A stretch of DNA of 64,000 nt from Paraburkholderia sp. BL25I1N1 (GCF_003002025.1 NZ_PVZB01000011.1:186001-250000); one strand, 5' to 3'. Numbered from the stretch's first letter, positions 1-9,184 are shown. Numbers and translations: made by a program. Notes: generated by a model not told the origin, from the sequence alone.

Positions 1-527
1 TAGACGCCGCCAGGGCGGCCCGACACCGCGGCGCGGATCGCGCGCGCCACGCCGATGCCGATATCTTCCGCATGCAGCACGCGATAAGCGGCCTTCGCGT
101 ACGGCTTGGCTGCATTCAACTGATCCATCTCTTCGTAATCGCCTTGCTGCAGATCGACGATTTCGCGCTCGCTCGAGCCGCTGATGAGGATCATCGGGAA
201 GCAGTTGGTGGTCGCGTTGGCGAGTGCGGTCAGTCCGTTCAGAAAGCCCGGCGCCGACACCGTCAGGCAGATGCCCGGCTTCTTCGTCATGTAACCGGAA
301 ACGGCCGCCGCATTGCCCGCATGCTGTTCATGGCGAAAGCCGATGAACCGCATGCCTTCCGCCTGGGCAAGACGCGCCAGGTCGGTGATCGGGATGCCGA
401 CCAGGCCAAAGATGGTGTCGATGTCGTTCAGTTTCAGCGCGTCGATGACGAGATGGAATCCGTCGGTCGTCTCGGTCGCCTGTTGTGTCGACGTGTTGTC
501 TGTTGTGGGCTGGTCGGCTTCTGCCAT
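1..527 (-). CDS. oxc: Oxalyl-CoA decarboxylase, N-terminal part (cut by window start)
   Basis: Thiamine-diphosphate enzyme that decarboxylates oxalyl-CoA to formyl-CoA and CO2 in oxalate catabolism. The visible 175 residues are the N-terminal TPP pyrimidine-binding domain. They carry the conserved stretch GLVGIPITDLARLA, the glutamate in FRHEQHAGNAAA that activates TPP, and SAPGFLNGLTALANAT, all close to oxalyl-CoA decarboxylases from memory. The start is the ATG behind a GGAGAG ribosome site. The C-terminal two thirds lie outside the window. The next gene upstream on the same strand is an oxalate/formate antiporter, which supports the assignment. The formyl-CoA transferase gene is not in the window. 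Confidence 0.95.
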   Translation of the reverse strand, partial: MAEADQPTTDNTSTQQATETTDGFHLVIDALKLNDIDTIFGLVGIPITDLARLAQAEGMRFIGFRHEQHAGNAAAVSGYMTKKPGICLTVSAPGFLNGLTALANATTNCFPMILISGSSEREIVDLQQGDYEEMDQLNAAKPYAKAAYRVLHAEDIGIGVARAIRAAVSGRPGGV

Positions 528-591
528 GACATCTCTCCTTGTTGGCGGGGCGTAGTGTGGTGTTTCGTGAGCGGGGCGCTCACGTGGTCAG

Positions 592-1923
592 TCAATCAGG
601 CGAGCCGCCGGACGACGGCTGCAGCCGTGCTTCGGCGATAACGACGCTGGCCGGCGCGCCTGAGTTTTCGATCCAGCGCTTTCTCATGGGGGCGAGGATG
701 AACTTCGCGGACACGGCTGCCGCGATCGACACCACGGCGGCGCAGATGAACACCGTGCTCCATCCGCCGTTCGCCGACAGCACCGATGCCAGCGGCACCA
801 GCATCGACGCGGTGCCCTTCGCGGTGTACAGCGTTCCCGCGTTGGCGGCGGCGTATTTGCTGCCGAAGGTGTCCGCGCAGGTCGCCGGGAAGATCGAGAA
901 GATTTCGCCCCAGCACAGGAACACGGCAGCCGCGAAGAACATGAAGGCGTACGGGTTGTGGCCGAACTGCATGAGTCCCAGCAGCGCGACGCCTTCGCCG
1001 AGAAAGATCATGAACATCGTGTTTTCCCGGCCGATGCGATCCGACAGAAAGCCGCACAAGGGACGGGTGAAACCGTTGCACAGGTTGTCGATAGACAGTG
1101 TCATCGTAAGGAGCGGCAGCGTGATGCCCATCAGATTCACGGGCAGCTTGGCAAAGCCGTATTCCTTCGCAATCGGCCCGAGCTGCGCGGTCGCGATGAT
1201 GCCGCCGGCTGCGACGAACACGAACATCAGATACAGCACCCAGAAGAGCGGCGAACGGATCATCTCGCCCGGCGTATAGTCGATCTTGCTGGCAACGATG
1301 CGTTTGGCGGCGACAGCGTTGGCGGGCGGCTTCGGCCGAATCAGCATGGTGGCGAGCAGCAGAATGCAGACGCCCTGGAAAATGCCGAAGAACATGAATG
1401 TGTGCTGGTAGCCCGAGCGTTGGATCATGTCGGCAATCGGGATCACGGTGACGGCCGCACCGGCGCCGAAACCCGCCGCGGTCAAACCCGCCGCGAGACC
1501 GCGCTTATCCGGAAACCATTTGAGCGCCGTGCCCACACAGGTGCCGTACACGCAGCCCGCGCCGATCCCGGCAATGACTGCCGCGGCGTACAGCTCGGCG
1601 AGACTGCTTGCATGGGCGTCGATGATCCAGCCGAGCGCCGCGCACAGCGAGCCGCCAATGACAACGGGACGCGGCCCGAACTTGTCGACGAGCCAGCCTT
1701 CGACCGGCACCAGCCAGGTTTCGGTGACGATGAAGATCGTGAACGCTGTCTGGATCGCCGCTTGTCCCCAGTGGTGGGCGTTGTCCATTGGTACGACGAA
1801 CAGCGTCCACGCGTATTGCAGATTCGCGACGAGTCCCATGCACACAATGCCGATCGCGAGTTGCACCCAGCGGTGATGCGTGAATGCAGTGCGGCCTCTT
1901 TCCGATGCGCTGGAATGTCCCAT
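592..1923 (-). CDS. oxlT: MFS oxalate/formate antiporter (OxlT family)
   Basis: A 443-residue, 12-helix major facilitator transporter expected to exchange extracellular oxalate for intracellular formate, feeding the adjacent oxc. Family features include WTLFVVPM in helix 1, VEGWLVDKFGPRPVVIGG in the loop 2-3 motif and GAGCVYGTCVGTALKWFPDKRG. The frame stays open 41 codons upstream, but the ATG at 1923 has a good ribosome site (GGAGACGGAGAC) and the conserved protein begins there. A gap of about 64 bases separates it from oxc, so the two probably form an operon read leftwards. Substrate is assigned from family and neighbour; related OFA transporters carry other monocarboxylates. Confidence 0.88.
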   Translation of the reverse strand: MGHSSASERGRTAFTHHRWVQLAIGIVCMGLVANLQYAWTLFVVPMDNAHHWGQAAIQTAFTIFIVTETWLVPVEGWLVDKFGPRPVVIGGSLCAALGWIIDAHASSLAELYAAAVIAGIGAGCVYGTCVGTALKWFPDKRGLAAGLTAAGFGAGAAVTVIPIADMIQRSGYQHTFMFFGIFQGVCILLLATMLIRPKPPANAVAAKRIVASKIDYTPGEMIRSPLFWVLYLMFVFVAAGGIIATAQLGPIAKEYGFAKLPVNLMGITLPLLTMTLSIDNLCNGFTRPLCGFLSDRIGRENTMFMIFLGEGVALLGLMQFGHNPYAFMFFAAAVFLCWGEIFSIFPATCADTFGSKYAAANAGTLYTAKGTASMLVPLASVLSANGGWSTVFICAAVVSIAAAVSAKFILAPMRKRWIENSGAPASVVIAEARLQPSSGGSPD

Positions 1924-2387
1924 GTCTCCGTCTCCTGTATATTCCGTCGCGCTCAAATGGCGCGTTGGACTTACGTGATCGAACCGCTTCATCGCCGTTT
2001 TATTTGCGGCAGCGAGGCGCCAATGGTCGGCCAGAGGGAGCTGCACTAACGAAAACCCTTACCCGTGGAGCGAAAAACCGGCGAGTGAGAGGCGATGAGT
2101 CGTGCAGCGCGTCTGAGTGGATGCTGCGCGAGAACAGCAATAAGGAAAAGTTAAAACATTTTATGGTTTGCATTCGGCATTCCTAATGGATGCGCTGTCG
2201 CCCTTGCCCATGGCTCGATTGCCGGCGATGGCTGGCTGTCCAAGGTGCGCGCATCTCGATGCTGTGACCACTTGGGGTAAACCAATATATAAACAAAGCA
2301 CTATCGTTTTTCGAAAAAACTTTAACTATTGTTTATTTATGCGCTCTTCTACTCTTCGTTCATCCCACCTGCCTGACGGAGACGACC
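1924..2387. other. Divergent intergenic region between oxlT and the gene at 2388
   Basis: A 464-base gap with no convincing gene. It becomes markedly AT-rich from about 2145 to 2345, unlike the surrounding high-GC DNA, and probably carries the promoters of both flanking operons. Its most distinctive content is the nested palindrome at 2285-2340, listed separately. Confidence 0.7.
2285..2340. promoter_or_regulatory. Two-tier concentric palindrome, candidate operator
   Basis: A central perfect 12-base palindrome TTTTTCGAAAAA (2307-2318) is framed by outer arms ATAAACAA (2289-2296) and TTGTTTAT (2329-2336). Both dyads share the same centre, between 2312 and 2313. The outer arms extend to ATA/TAT at 2285-2287 and 2338-2340 with one mismatch. 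The element ends 47 bases before the ATG at 2388. The symmetry suggests a site for a dimeric or tetrameric regulator, but the protein is unknown. Confidence 0.5.
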
Positions 2388-2777
2388 ATGAACCCCTCGC
2401 AATTCGACGCTGGCGACAGCGCGCACCATGCTGAAATCCAGGCGCAACTGTGCGCCTATAACGCCGCTTTCGATGAACTCGGCCTGCGCTTTCGTTGGGA
2501 TACGCAGACGCTGGCGTTGCTGGCCATGATCGACGGCGAACAGGCGCAGATCGCCGCGTATATCGAAGCACATCATGCGCACTTGTTGAAAGCGTATAGC
2601 GCGGAGTTCTTGAGTCAGGCCATTCTTGAGAAGAAGCGTGCGCGTTACCCGGCGCCGCTGCCGAGGCGTGTGGAAAGCGCGCCGCGTCAGAGTCGCGTGG
2701 GTTATCAGCCAGAGATGAGCAACTGGCGCGAACGCGTTTTGCACGAGTTGGAACTGCCGGCGCTGGCCGGGGTATAG
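2388..2777 (+). CDS. Hypothetical protein, 129 aa
   Basis: No family recognised. The protein is soluble and mostly helical in appearance. An N-terminal half contains LGLRFRWDTQTLALLAMIDG and a His-rich turn (EAHHAHLLKAY). A basic, proline-rich linker follows (about residues 84-104), and the C-terminus reads NWRERVLHELELPA. No signal peptide or membrane helix is seen. The start ATG follows GGAGACGACC. It stands alone on the plus strand behind the AT-rich promoter island and nested palindrome, so it is probably independently regulated. Length, codon use and a clear ribosome site make it likely to be real. Confidence 0.7.
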   Translation: MNPSQFDAGDSAHHAEIQAQLCAYNAAFDELGLRFRWDTQTLALLAMIDGEQAQIAAYIEAHHAHLLKAYSAEFLSQAILEKKRARYPAPLPRRVESAPRQSRVGYQPEMSNWRERVLHELELPALAGV

Positions 2778-3118
2778 ATGCGGCGCAGTAGTTTCGGAAG
2801 ATGGCGCCGGCGGCGTGACAGTCGTCCGGCGCATTGGCATAAGCCTGATAGCGTCCTATAGCGCGATCGATTGGTCAATAGAGAGGTGTGCTCTGTTGAT
2901 CATTAGCCATTCCCATCAGATACTCGAAGCAACGTCCCTGCGCTCGCAAGATCATGGCCACGCTGGCGATGCGAGCAGACGGCTTCTTCGCCTCCGCGTG
3001 CGGTTCATGCGTGGGACGGTTTAAAAAGTCGAGCGGGGCCGCCGTATTCTGATAGATGGCGTGCCCGCAAGTCCCGCAAATGGCGGGCATGGCACGCGCG
3101 AGACTGAGGAGGCCCGAA
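2778..3118. other. Intergenic region with leader hairpin
   Basis: A 341-base gap without a supported gene. Near its downstream end, 3059-3097 holds an imperfect inverted repeat (TGCCCGC at 3062-3068 against GCGGGCA at 3083-3089, flanked by GCG and CACGC). This would form a hairpin in the leader of the gene at 3119, ending about 20 bases before its start. Nothing else stands out. Confidence 0.4.
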
Positions 3119-3703
3119 ATGGCGCATGCGGATCTGGCGATACTTGGAGGCGTCGGGATTCTCGCGCTGGCCTGCCTGCTCGTGTGCGGTATTTACCTGT
3201 ACTGGAGCAGCGACAGATACCGCCACCGGCAGCAGCGCCTGGAGACGCAAATCGGTGCAACGCAGGCGGCGGAGCAGAACGACGAACAGTTTTCGGAACC
3301 GGGGGCAACCATGGGCACGCAACTGAGCCAGCGCTGCAAAACTTCGCTGTATCGGGCGGTGGTCAACAACGCGCACGGCGAAAGCATCGTGTTCTTGCTT
3401 GCCGGCAGCCGTGACGATGCGCGCAAGCGGGCGGCCGGCGCGCTGGCCGCTATCCACGGCACTGCGGCCGACAATGTGTCTCTCTCCAACCTGGCCTCGT
3501 TCGGCGAACTGGTCGACGTCGGTGTCAGCGAGGACGAGGAACTGCGGATATTCGAAATGGCCTGGAAAGGTGCGGATGTCAGTGCCTGGGCCGAACACCC
3601 GCTTTTCCTGACCGATGATCCCAGTTTGACAGGCAAGTGGGCCGAACTCTACGCGGATCTTGCGCGGGAGTTGGCCGTCAGCGCAATCGACCGGGCTCGC
3701 TAA
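3119..3703 (+). CDS. Hypothetical membrane-anchored protein, 194 aa
   Basis: Not assigned to a known family. One membrane helix near the N-terminus (about residues 7-28, ILGGVGILALACLLVCGIYL) is followed by a basic, Gln-rich linker and a cytoplasmic or periplasmic domain of about 150 residues. This contains FLLAGSRDDARKRAAGALAAI and an acidic segment VGVSEDEELRIFEMAW. The frame opens upstream, but the ATG at 3119 has a strong GAGGAGG site and begins right before the anchor. No operon partner lies on the plus strand; a decayed LysR fragment follows on the other strand. Function unknown. Confidence 0.68.
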   Translation: MAHADLAILGGVGILALACLLVCGIYLYWSSDRYRHRQQRLETQIGATQAAEQNDEQFSEPGATMGTQLSQRCKTSLYRAVVNNAHGESIVFLLAGSRDDARKRAAGALAAIHGTAADNVSLSNLASFGELVDVGVSEDEELRIFEMAWKGADVSAWAEHPLFLTDDPSLTGKWAELYADLARELAVSAIDRAR

Positions 3704-4242
3704 CGACTGGAGCGGGTGGCGCGGACGCCGTCTCCAGCGCCACGCATTGCCGTGCAAGGACGTCGGTCGGATCGACCAGACTGACGCGCACGACGGTCGT
3801 GCCTACGAAGCTCTTCGTCGGCAACAGAAGCGGCAACTCCCGTTCCGAGACTCCGCCGCGCGCGAGAAGCTTTGATACTGGGAAAGTGCGATGAAGTCCT
3901 CGATCCACTTGATTTCTATTTCGGATCCGTTTTGCGTGTAGTAAGAGCGCGTGTTTCGAAGTGAATGCGTGATTCTACGCAGGCGAAATGCGCCCGACAC
4001 GCTATGAGGGGCGTGCCGCAACTGGCCGCCGGATTGATACGGAATCCTTCGATTGACGGCGGCCATATGCGCTGCAATGCCTCGCGTCGCTCGCCATTCT
4101 CGACAGTGCGCATGACGTCACAGCAGCGTCATCCGCGATAGCGCACGCTTATTGCTTGAAGAGTGTGCTTATCGGGAGAGCGCGACCGGCGATAAAGCCG
4201 CAATGTCGCAACGGCTCTCGGGCCAGCCAGGGAGACGTTGCG
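3704..4242. other. Gene-poor gap containing a LysR remnant
   Basis: A 539-base stretch with only short overlapping ORFs in several frames. The one recognisable item is the 5' end of a LysR-type gene on the minus strand (3842-3919). The remainder shows no conserved protein or clear terminator. The start of the downstream GDSL lipoprotein gene sets its right edge. Confidence 0.55.
3842..3919 (-). pseudogene. Remnant of a LysR-family regulator (first ~26 codons)
   Basis: On the minus strand the translation IEIKWIEDFIALSQYQSFSR followed by AAESRN matches the start of LysR-type regulators, which typically begin MEIKWLEDF...SFSRAAELRN. The position of the usual start methionine reads ATA. Homology stops abruptly after RN, where the recognition helix (usually VTQPAFSRRIK) should follow, and a stop comes soon after. 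This is an internally deleted fossil rather than a working gene. What it once regulated is not evident. Confidence 0.6.
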
Positions 4243-5265
4243 ATGCGAGGAATAAATGACACGGTACGCGCTGCAATTTTTGCAGTAGCGCTGTCACTAC
4301 TTACCGCGTGCGGCGGCCACGGTGGCGACTCAAATAACAGCGGTAGCCCCGCCACACCGGCCGGCGGCATTAATCTGCAAATCGTCTCGTTCGGCGACAG
4401 CCTTTCCGACGTCGGAACCTACGCGCCGCTTGCAAGCGCGGTTGGCGGCGGCCGTTTCACGACGAATCCCGGGCAGGTGTGGACGCAGGATGTCGCGCAG
4501 TATTACGGCGACACGCTAAAGGCTGCCTATACGATCGACGTCACGCATAAACTGAGTGCGCAAGGCGGCCTCGGCTATGCGGAAGGCGGTGCCACCGTAG
4601 CGACCCCGGCCAATCAGTCCAATTTTCTGACCGCGGTGATCGGCAACGTCGAGATGCCGGTCAATCAGCAGGTGTCCAGCTATCTCTCGGCACATGGCAG
4701 TTTCAACGCCAATCAACTGGTGCTCGTCTGGGCCGGCGCGAACGACGTGCTTCGCGCCGGGCAGTTGCCGGCCGCGGCGCCGACCGTGCAGACGGCGGCG
4801 AATACCCTGGCTCAGGTCATCGGGCAGATCGTCCAGAACGGCGGCGCGCACGTCGTGGTGGTCAATCTTCCAAACGTCGGGCTCTCGCCGACCGGCCTTG
4901 CCTCATCCGATGGCGGGGCTAACCTGAGCCAGCTATCGCAATTGTTTAACGATACGCTGAACACCGCGTTGCAGACCGCAGGTGTGCAGGCAAAAGTCAT
5001 TCAGGTCGATGCCTATACGTGGCTGAACGGAATCATCACCAACTTTCAGGCCAATGGCTTTGCCGTGTCGAACACCGGCCAGGCCTGCGACCCCAAGAAG
5101 ACGCCCGATAACACGGCCCTGCTGTGCTCGCCGCCAACCTACGTGACCAGTAACGCGGACCAGACGTACATGTTTGCCGACGACCTTCATCCGACCACGC
5201 GTCTGCATTCACTGTTTGCCCAGTTCGTCGAGCAGCAAATCGCCAGGAGCGGTCTGGGGCACTGA
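4243..5265 (+). CDS. GDSL/SGNH-family lipase-esterase lipoprotein
   Basis: Probable surface or periplasmic esterase of the SGNH superfamily, 340 residues. The N-terminus is a lipoprotein signal (hydrophobic stretch ending SLLTAC, about residue 26). Block I is VSFGDSLSDVGTY with the nucleophile Ser, block III is WAGANDV, and block V is DDLHPTTRLH supplying the Asp-His pair, so the catalytic set is complete. The ATG at 4243 lies behind GGGAGACG; an upstream in-frame start lacks this and would bury the signal peptide. Two Cys near residues 284 and 298 may form a disulfide. It stands alone, and its substrate cannot be told. Confidence 0.88.
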   Translation: MRGINDTVRAAIFAVALSLLTACGGHGGDSNNSGSPATPAGGINLQIVSFGDSLSDVGTYAPLASAVGGGRFTTNPGQVWTQDVAQYYGDTLKAAYTIDVTHKLSAQGGLGYAEGGATVATPANQSNFLTAVIGNVEMPVNQQVSSYLSAHGSFNANQLVLVWAGANDVLRAGQLPAAAPTVQTAANTLAQVIGQIVQNGGAHVVVVNLPNVGLSPTGLASSDGGANLSQLSQLFNDTLNTALQTAGVQAKVIQVDAYTWLNGIITNFQANGFAVSNTGQACDPKKTPDNTALLCSPPTYVTSNADQTYMFADDLHPTTRLHSLFAQFVEQQIARSGLGH

Positions 5266-5441
5266 GAGACTGCGTACAGCGCGTGGGGAAAAACCGTTTA
5301 TGCCGATGTACCGTCATCGCACGCCAATCACATGACGGTCGACCGGGAGTCGAGTAAGCTTGAGCGCATCGCATCCGCTCACTTCCGCACTCCGCAGTAG
5401 CGACTCTTCGCAGAGTGACGGCCCCTGGCGAGGAGCGCCTC

Positions 5442-6158
5442 ATGCTGACGCTTTATTCCTATCCCGACCTGTTTGGCGTCGCCGACAACAATCCTTTCGG
5501 TCTCAAGGTATTCGCGTTCATGCGTCTCTGCGGGATGGACTTCGAGCATCGGCACATCCTCGATACGAGCCTCGCGCCGCGCGGACAGTTGCCATATCTG
5601 GTCGATGGAGAAGAAACGATCGGCGATAGCGACGGGATCATCGCCCATTTGAAGCGTCGGTACGACCTACGCATTGACCACGCGCTTTCGCCGGGACAAT
5701 TGAATCTCGACTTCCTGGTCCGAAGGACGCTCGACGACCTGTACTGGCCGATGAGCTTTTCACGCTGGCGCGACGACCGCTTCTGGCCGTCTTTCCGCGA
5801 CGCCATTCTCGCCGCACACGCAGACGTGAGCGCCAGCGACCTCGAAGCCGCGCGCGAATACAACCGGTTGCGCTATCACTACCAAGGCATTGGCCGCTAT
5901 GAGCCGGAGCAGGTCTATGCGAGAGGTATCGACGATTTGCGTGTCGTGGCGGATCTGCTCGGCAATAACGGATTTGTTTTCGGGCCCGAGCCGACAACCG
6001 TCGACGCGGCGATCTACGGCTTTGTCGCCAACATCTATTTCTACCGGATCGACACGCCGTTGAAGCAGTACGTGCTCTCGCGTCCGGCGCTGGTTCGCCA
6101 TTGCGAGGCCATTCATGAGCGGGTTAACATCGAGGCGCGCGCACGCTTATCCCCTTGA
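5442..6158 (+). CDS. Glutathione S-transferase-like protein
   Basis: A 238-residue member of the thioredoxin-fold GST superfamily. The N-terminal domain (about 1-75) begins LTLYSYPDLFG and has the cis-proline segment GQLPYLVDGEETIGDSDGI, where the last residues match the glutathione gamma-Glu-binding ES/DS motif. The helical C-terminal domain follows, with the usual NNGFVFGPEPTTVDAAIYGF region. The start has an AGGAG site. It is similar to failed axon connections/Tom37-type bacterial GSTs. No operon partner can be identified, although a hydrolase gene follows 91 bases later on the same strand. Substrate unknown. Confidence 0.82.
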   Translation: MLTLYSYPDLFGVADNNPFGLKVFAFMRLCGMDFEHRHILDTSLAPRGQLPYLVDGEETIGDSDGIIAHLKRRYDLRIDHALSPGQLNLDFLVRRTLDDLYWPMSFSRWRDDRFWPSFRDAILAAHADVSASDLEAAREYNRLRYHYQGIGRYEPEQVYARGIDDLRVVADLLGNNGFVFGPEPTTVDAAIYGFVANIYFYRIDTPLKQYVLSRPALVRHCEAIHERVNIEARARLSP

Positions 6159-6249
6159 GGCGAGCGAATAGGCAACTCGGCAAAATGATCCATCAGGGTT
6201 ACCTGATTCACCGGAGCCGGGCGTTGCTCGTCACGCTAAACTGAATCTC

Positions 6250-7221
6250 ATGGAGCCGACCTTGCACGAACTTCGCCTCGAGACGCTTCAAGTCGGCGCA
6301 TTGCGCATGCGTGTGGCCACCCAGGGCAGCGGCCCGCTCGTGCTGCTATGTCATGGCTTTCCGGAGTCCTGGTACTCCTGGCGACATCACTTGGCGGCGC
6401 TCGCCGCCGCGGGCTTTCGCGCCGTCGCACCCGATATGCGCGGCTATGGCGGCACCGATGCACCGCCCGACGCGGACTCGTACACGATGCTGCATCTCGT
6501 CGGCGATATGGTCGAACTCGTCAACGTGCTCGGTGAAAGCGAGGCTGTGATCGTCGGCCACGATTGGGGCGCGCCGGTTGCCTGGAACTCGGCGATGTTG
6601 CGGCCCGATCTGTTCCGTGCCGTTGTCGGCATGAGCGTGCCGTTTCATCCGCCTGCACGGGAGGATTTGCTTACTGCACTGGATCGGCAAGGAATACGAA
6701 CATTCTATATGCAGTACTTTCAGACGCCCGGTGTAGCCGAGCGCGAGTTCGAGGCCGACCCCGAAGCCGCGATCCGGCGCATCACCTTCAGCATGTCGGG
6801 CGATGGGCCCGAACGCGTCGTCGCCGGAATATTGGCACCCGGCGCAGGTTTTCTCGACAGCACGCTCGACCCCGAGACGCTGCCAGCCTGGCTCACCAGC
6901 GAAGAGATCGCCTATGTGGCGGGCGAGTTCGCGCGCACGGGTTTCAGAGGCGGACTCAACTGGTATCGCGGTATTCGACGCTCGTCGGAACTCATGGCCG
7001 CGTGGCGAGGGGCCGTGATCCGGCAGCCTTCGATGTTCGTGGCCGGCGCGAGAGACGACGTTCTCAAATTTCCGGGCTCGCGGGCGCGTATCGAGAATCT
7101 GGCACGCGTGCTACCCGGATTGCGTGGCTGCCATATTCTCGACGGCGCGGGTCATTGGATTCAGCGCGAACGCTCGACCGAAGTAAGCGACTTGCTAGTG
7201 GCGTTCCTGAGAGGACTGTAA
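6250..7221 (+). CDS. Alpha/beta hydrolase, epoxide hydrolase-like
   Basis: Soluble 323-residue alpha/beta-hydrolase of the epoxide hydrolase/haloalkane dehalogenase branch. The oxyanion motif CHGFPESWYSWRHH (about 34-48) is typical of epoxide hydrolases. The nucleophile is Asp105 in VGHDWGAP and the base is His302 in GAGHWIQRE. An acidic residue near GARDDVLKF (about 272) would complete the triad. A cap-domain Tyr is likely in YMQYFQTPG. It converts epoxides to diols, or fluoroacetate-like substrates in close relatives. The ATG at 6250 fits the family start. No signal peptide was found, so it is cytoplasmic. Confidence 0.85.
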   Translation: MEPTLHELRLETLQVGALRMRVATQGSGPLVLLCHGFPESWYSWRHHLAALAAAGFRAVAPDMRGYGGTDAPPDADSYTMLHLVGDMVELVNVLGESEAVIVGHDWGAPVAWNSAMLRPDLFRAVVGMSVPFHPPAREDLLTALDRQGIRTFYMQYFQTPGVAEREFEADPEAAIRRITFSMSGDGPERVVAGILAPGAGFLDSTLDPETLPAWLTSEEIAYVAGEFARTGFRGGLNWYRGIRRSSELMAAWRGAVIRQPSMFVAGARDDVLKFPGSRARIENLARVLPGLRGCHILDGAGHWIQRERSTEVSDLLVAFLRGL

Positions 7222-7230
7222 ATTGGCACG

Positions 7231-7286
7231 GCGGGCCGACGCGGGTATGCGCCGACCGCCGTCCCATGCGGAATCTGTCGGCCCGC
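7231..7286. terminator. Inverted repeat between convergent genes
   Basis: Perfect 10-base arms GCGGGCCGAC (7231-7240) and GTCGGCCCGC (7277-7286) flank a 36-base loop in the 64-base gap between two convergent genes. The placement suits a bidirectional transcription barrier, but there is no T-tract and the loop is long, so this is only suggestive. Confidence 0.35.
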
Positions 7287-9184
7287 TACGCCGCTGAACG
7301 GCCGCCTAGATGTTGCGCGAGAAAGACCTCCATCGCCTCGTAGAATTCGAACTGGTTTTCTTCGTTGTGGAAGCCGTGTCCTTCGTTGTCTTTGAGCATG
7401 TACTTGACGTCGATCCCACGTTCACGCAGGGCGTTCACGATCTGGTCGCTTTCGGCTTGCTTGACTCGCGGATCGTTGGCGCCTTGCGCGACGAATAACG
7501 GCGTCACGATTCGATCCACGAAGAATAGCGGCGACGCATCGTGCAGCGCCTGCTTGCCCGTTTCGGTTTGCGGGTTGCCGATCATCTCGTACATCATGTC
7601 GAGCATCGGCTTCCAATACGGCGGCAGCGATTCGAGCAACGTGAACAGATTCGAAACACCGACATAGTCGACCGCTGCCGCATAGCGCGTGGGAGTGAAT
7701 GCGACACCGGCGAGCACCGCGTAGCCTCCGTAGCTCGCGCCGTAGATGCCCACGCGCGCTGGGTCGGCCAGACCTTGCGCGACGAGCCAGTCGATACCAT
7801 CGTCGATGTCGTCCTGCATCGACTTGCCCCACTGACCGAAGCTCGCCTCCCAGAACGCGCGTCCATAGCCCGTCGATCCGCGGAAGTTCAACTGCAAGAC
7901 GGCGTACCCGCGATTGGCGAGCAGTTGCACTTCGGGGTTAAATCCCCACGAATCGCGCGCCCAAGGTCCGCCGTGCGGATTGACGATCAACGGGAGCGGG
8001 CGCTCCGGCTTTTGCCCGAGTGCGACGCTCGCAGGCAACGTCAGATAGCCGTTGATCCGCAACCCGTCGCGCGCGACGAAGCTGATCGGTTCCATTCGCG
8101 CCATGTCCGCGGCGTCGAGCCAGGGCATCAGATCACATAGCCGGGACAGATGACGGCTGGCGATATCGTATGTCCAGATCGAGCCCGGCGACAGGTCGCT
8201 CGAAGCGTGGACGATCGCGCGCGACTCGTCGCGCGTGATGCTCGTGATCGCGATCTCCTGGCCGGGCAACTGACGAGCCAGATCTTCGTGGATCGAACGC
8301 GCCCACTCGTCGAAGAAGTGCCGATGCAAACGGTCATCCACATACCACGCGGCGGTCAATACGCGCCGATGTTGCGAAAAGGTCATGCCGCCCACGTCCA
8401 CATGTTCGGTTTCGAACAGCAGCTCGCCCTCCTGCGCGGTTTGCGGGTCGAACTCGAAGATGGCCGTCTTGTCCCGGCCTCGATTGGAGAGCACGTACAA
8501 GCGCTGATCGTCGAAGGTAAAGAACAGCGGCGACACCGTTTCGCGAAAGTCGGCCGTGAGAATCGGGCGGAACGGTTCGGTTTCGGTATCGCGGTAGAGC
8601 AAGGTCGTGTTGACGCCGTCCGAGGCCGTCGCGACGCGCAGGTTCCCAGCGTGATCGGTCATCCAGCCCAGGATGTTGCCGGGGTTTTCAGCGATCGGAG
8701 TGAAGGCGCCCGTGACGACGTCGACGCGAAACACGTCGAACACCTGCGGGTCGCGCCGGTTCATCTGAATCAGGATATGGCGGTCGTCGTCTCTGAGATC
8801 GTCGACGATGCTCGCCTTGACGCCGTCGAACGGCGTCAGGTCGACCGGTTCGCCGCCATGGATCGGCACGGACAACACGTGATAGTTTTCGTCGCCGCCA
8901 AAGTCCTTGACGAACAGTATGCGGTCGTTTCCTTTCCAGGTATGGCCCGGCACGTCGCGTTCGGTTTCGTTGGTCAAAGCCCGCGCGTCCCCTGACGGTG
9001 AGCCGTCGGGGCCGACTTCCTGAACGAAGATATTCTGGCGGCCCGCGTGCCGGGTCAAGAACGAGAGATGCCGGCCATCCGGCGAGATCGTGAACTGGTG
9101 TTTTTCGGGCCTGCGGAAAAAGTCGCGTACCGAGTAGAGCTTGACGGTCCGGTCAGCGGCTTCTTTATCGTTGACAGCACTCAT
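7286..9184 (-). CDS. S9-family prolyl oligopeptidase-like serine peptidase
   Basis: A 632-residue cytoplasmic serine peptidase of the S9C (acylaminoacyl-peptidase/dipeptidyl peptidase) type. The N-terminal part (about 20-370) is a beta-propeller with repeated blades (ISPDGRHLSFL near residue 34 is the typical TolB/DPP-like blade). The C-terminal alpha/beta-hydrolase domain has nucleophile Ser484 in GASYGGYA, Asp in GANDPRVK and His in NEGHGFHNE. The motif NPHGGPWARDSWGF precedes them as usual for S9. The ATG at 9184 has a GAGGAGG site. It is read convergently with the hydrolase at 6250 and divergently from the glp-type operon. It acts on short peptides. Confidence 0.92.
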   Translation of the reverse strand: MSAVNDKEAADRTVKLYSVRDFFRRPEKHQFTISPDGRHLSFLTRHAGRQNIFVQEVGPDGSPSGDARALTNETERDVPGHTWKGNDRILFVKDFGGDENYHVLSVPIHGGEPVDLTPFDGVKASIVDDLRDDDRHILIQMNRRDPQVFDVFRVDVVTGAFTPIAENPGNILGWMTDHAGNLRVATASDGVNTTLLYRDTETEPFRPILTADFRETVSPLFFTFDDQRLYVLSNRGRDKTAIFEFDPQTAQEGELLFETEHVDVGGMTFSQHRRVLTAAWYVDDRLHRHFFDEWARSIHEDLARQLPGQEIAITSITRDESRAIVHASSDLSPGSIWTYDIASRHLSRLCDLMPWLDAADMARMEPISFVARDGLRINGYLTLPASVALGQKPERPLPLIVNPHGGPWARDSWGFNPEVQLLANRGYAVLQLNFRGSTGYGRAFWEASFGQWGKSMQDDIDDGIDWLVAQGLADPARVGIYGASYGGYAVLAGVAFTPTRYAAAVDYVGVSNLFTLLESLPPYWKPMLDMMYEMIGNPQTETGKQALHDASPLFFVDRIVTPLFVAQGANDPRVKQAESDQIVNALRERGIDVKYMLKDNEGHGFHNEENQFEFYEAMEVFLAQHLGGRSAA

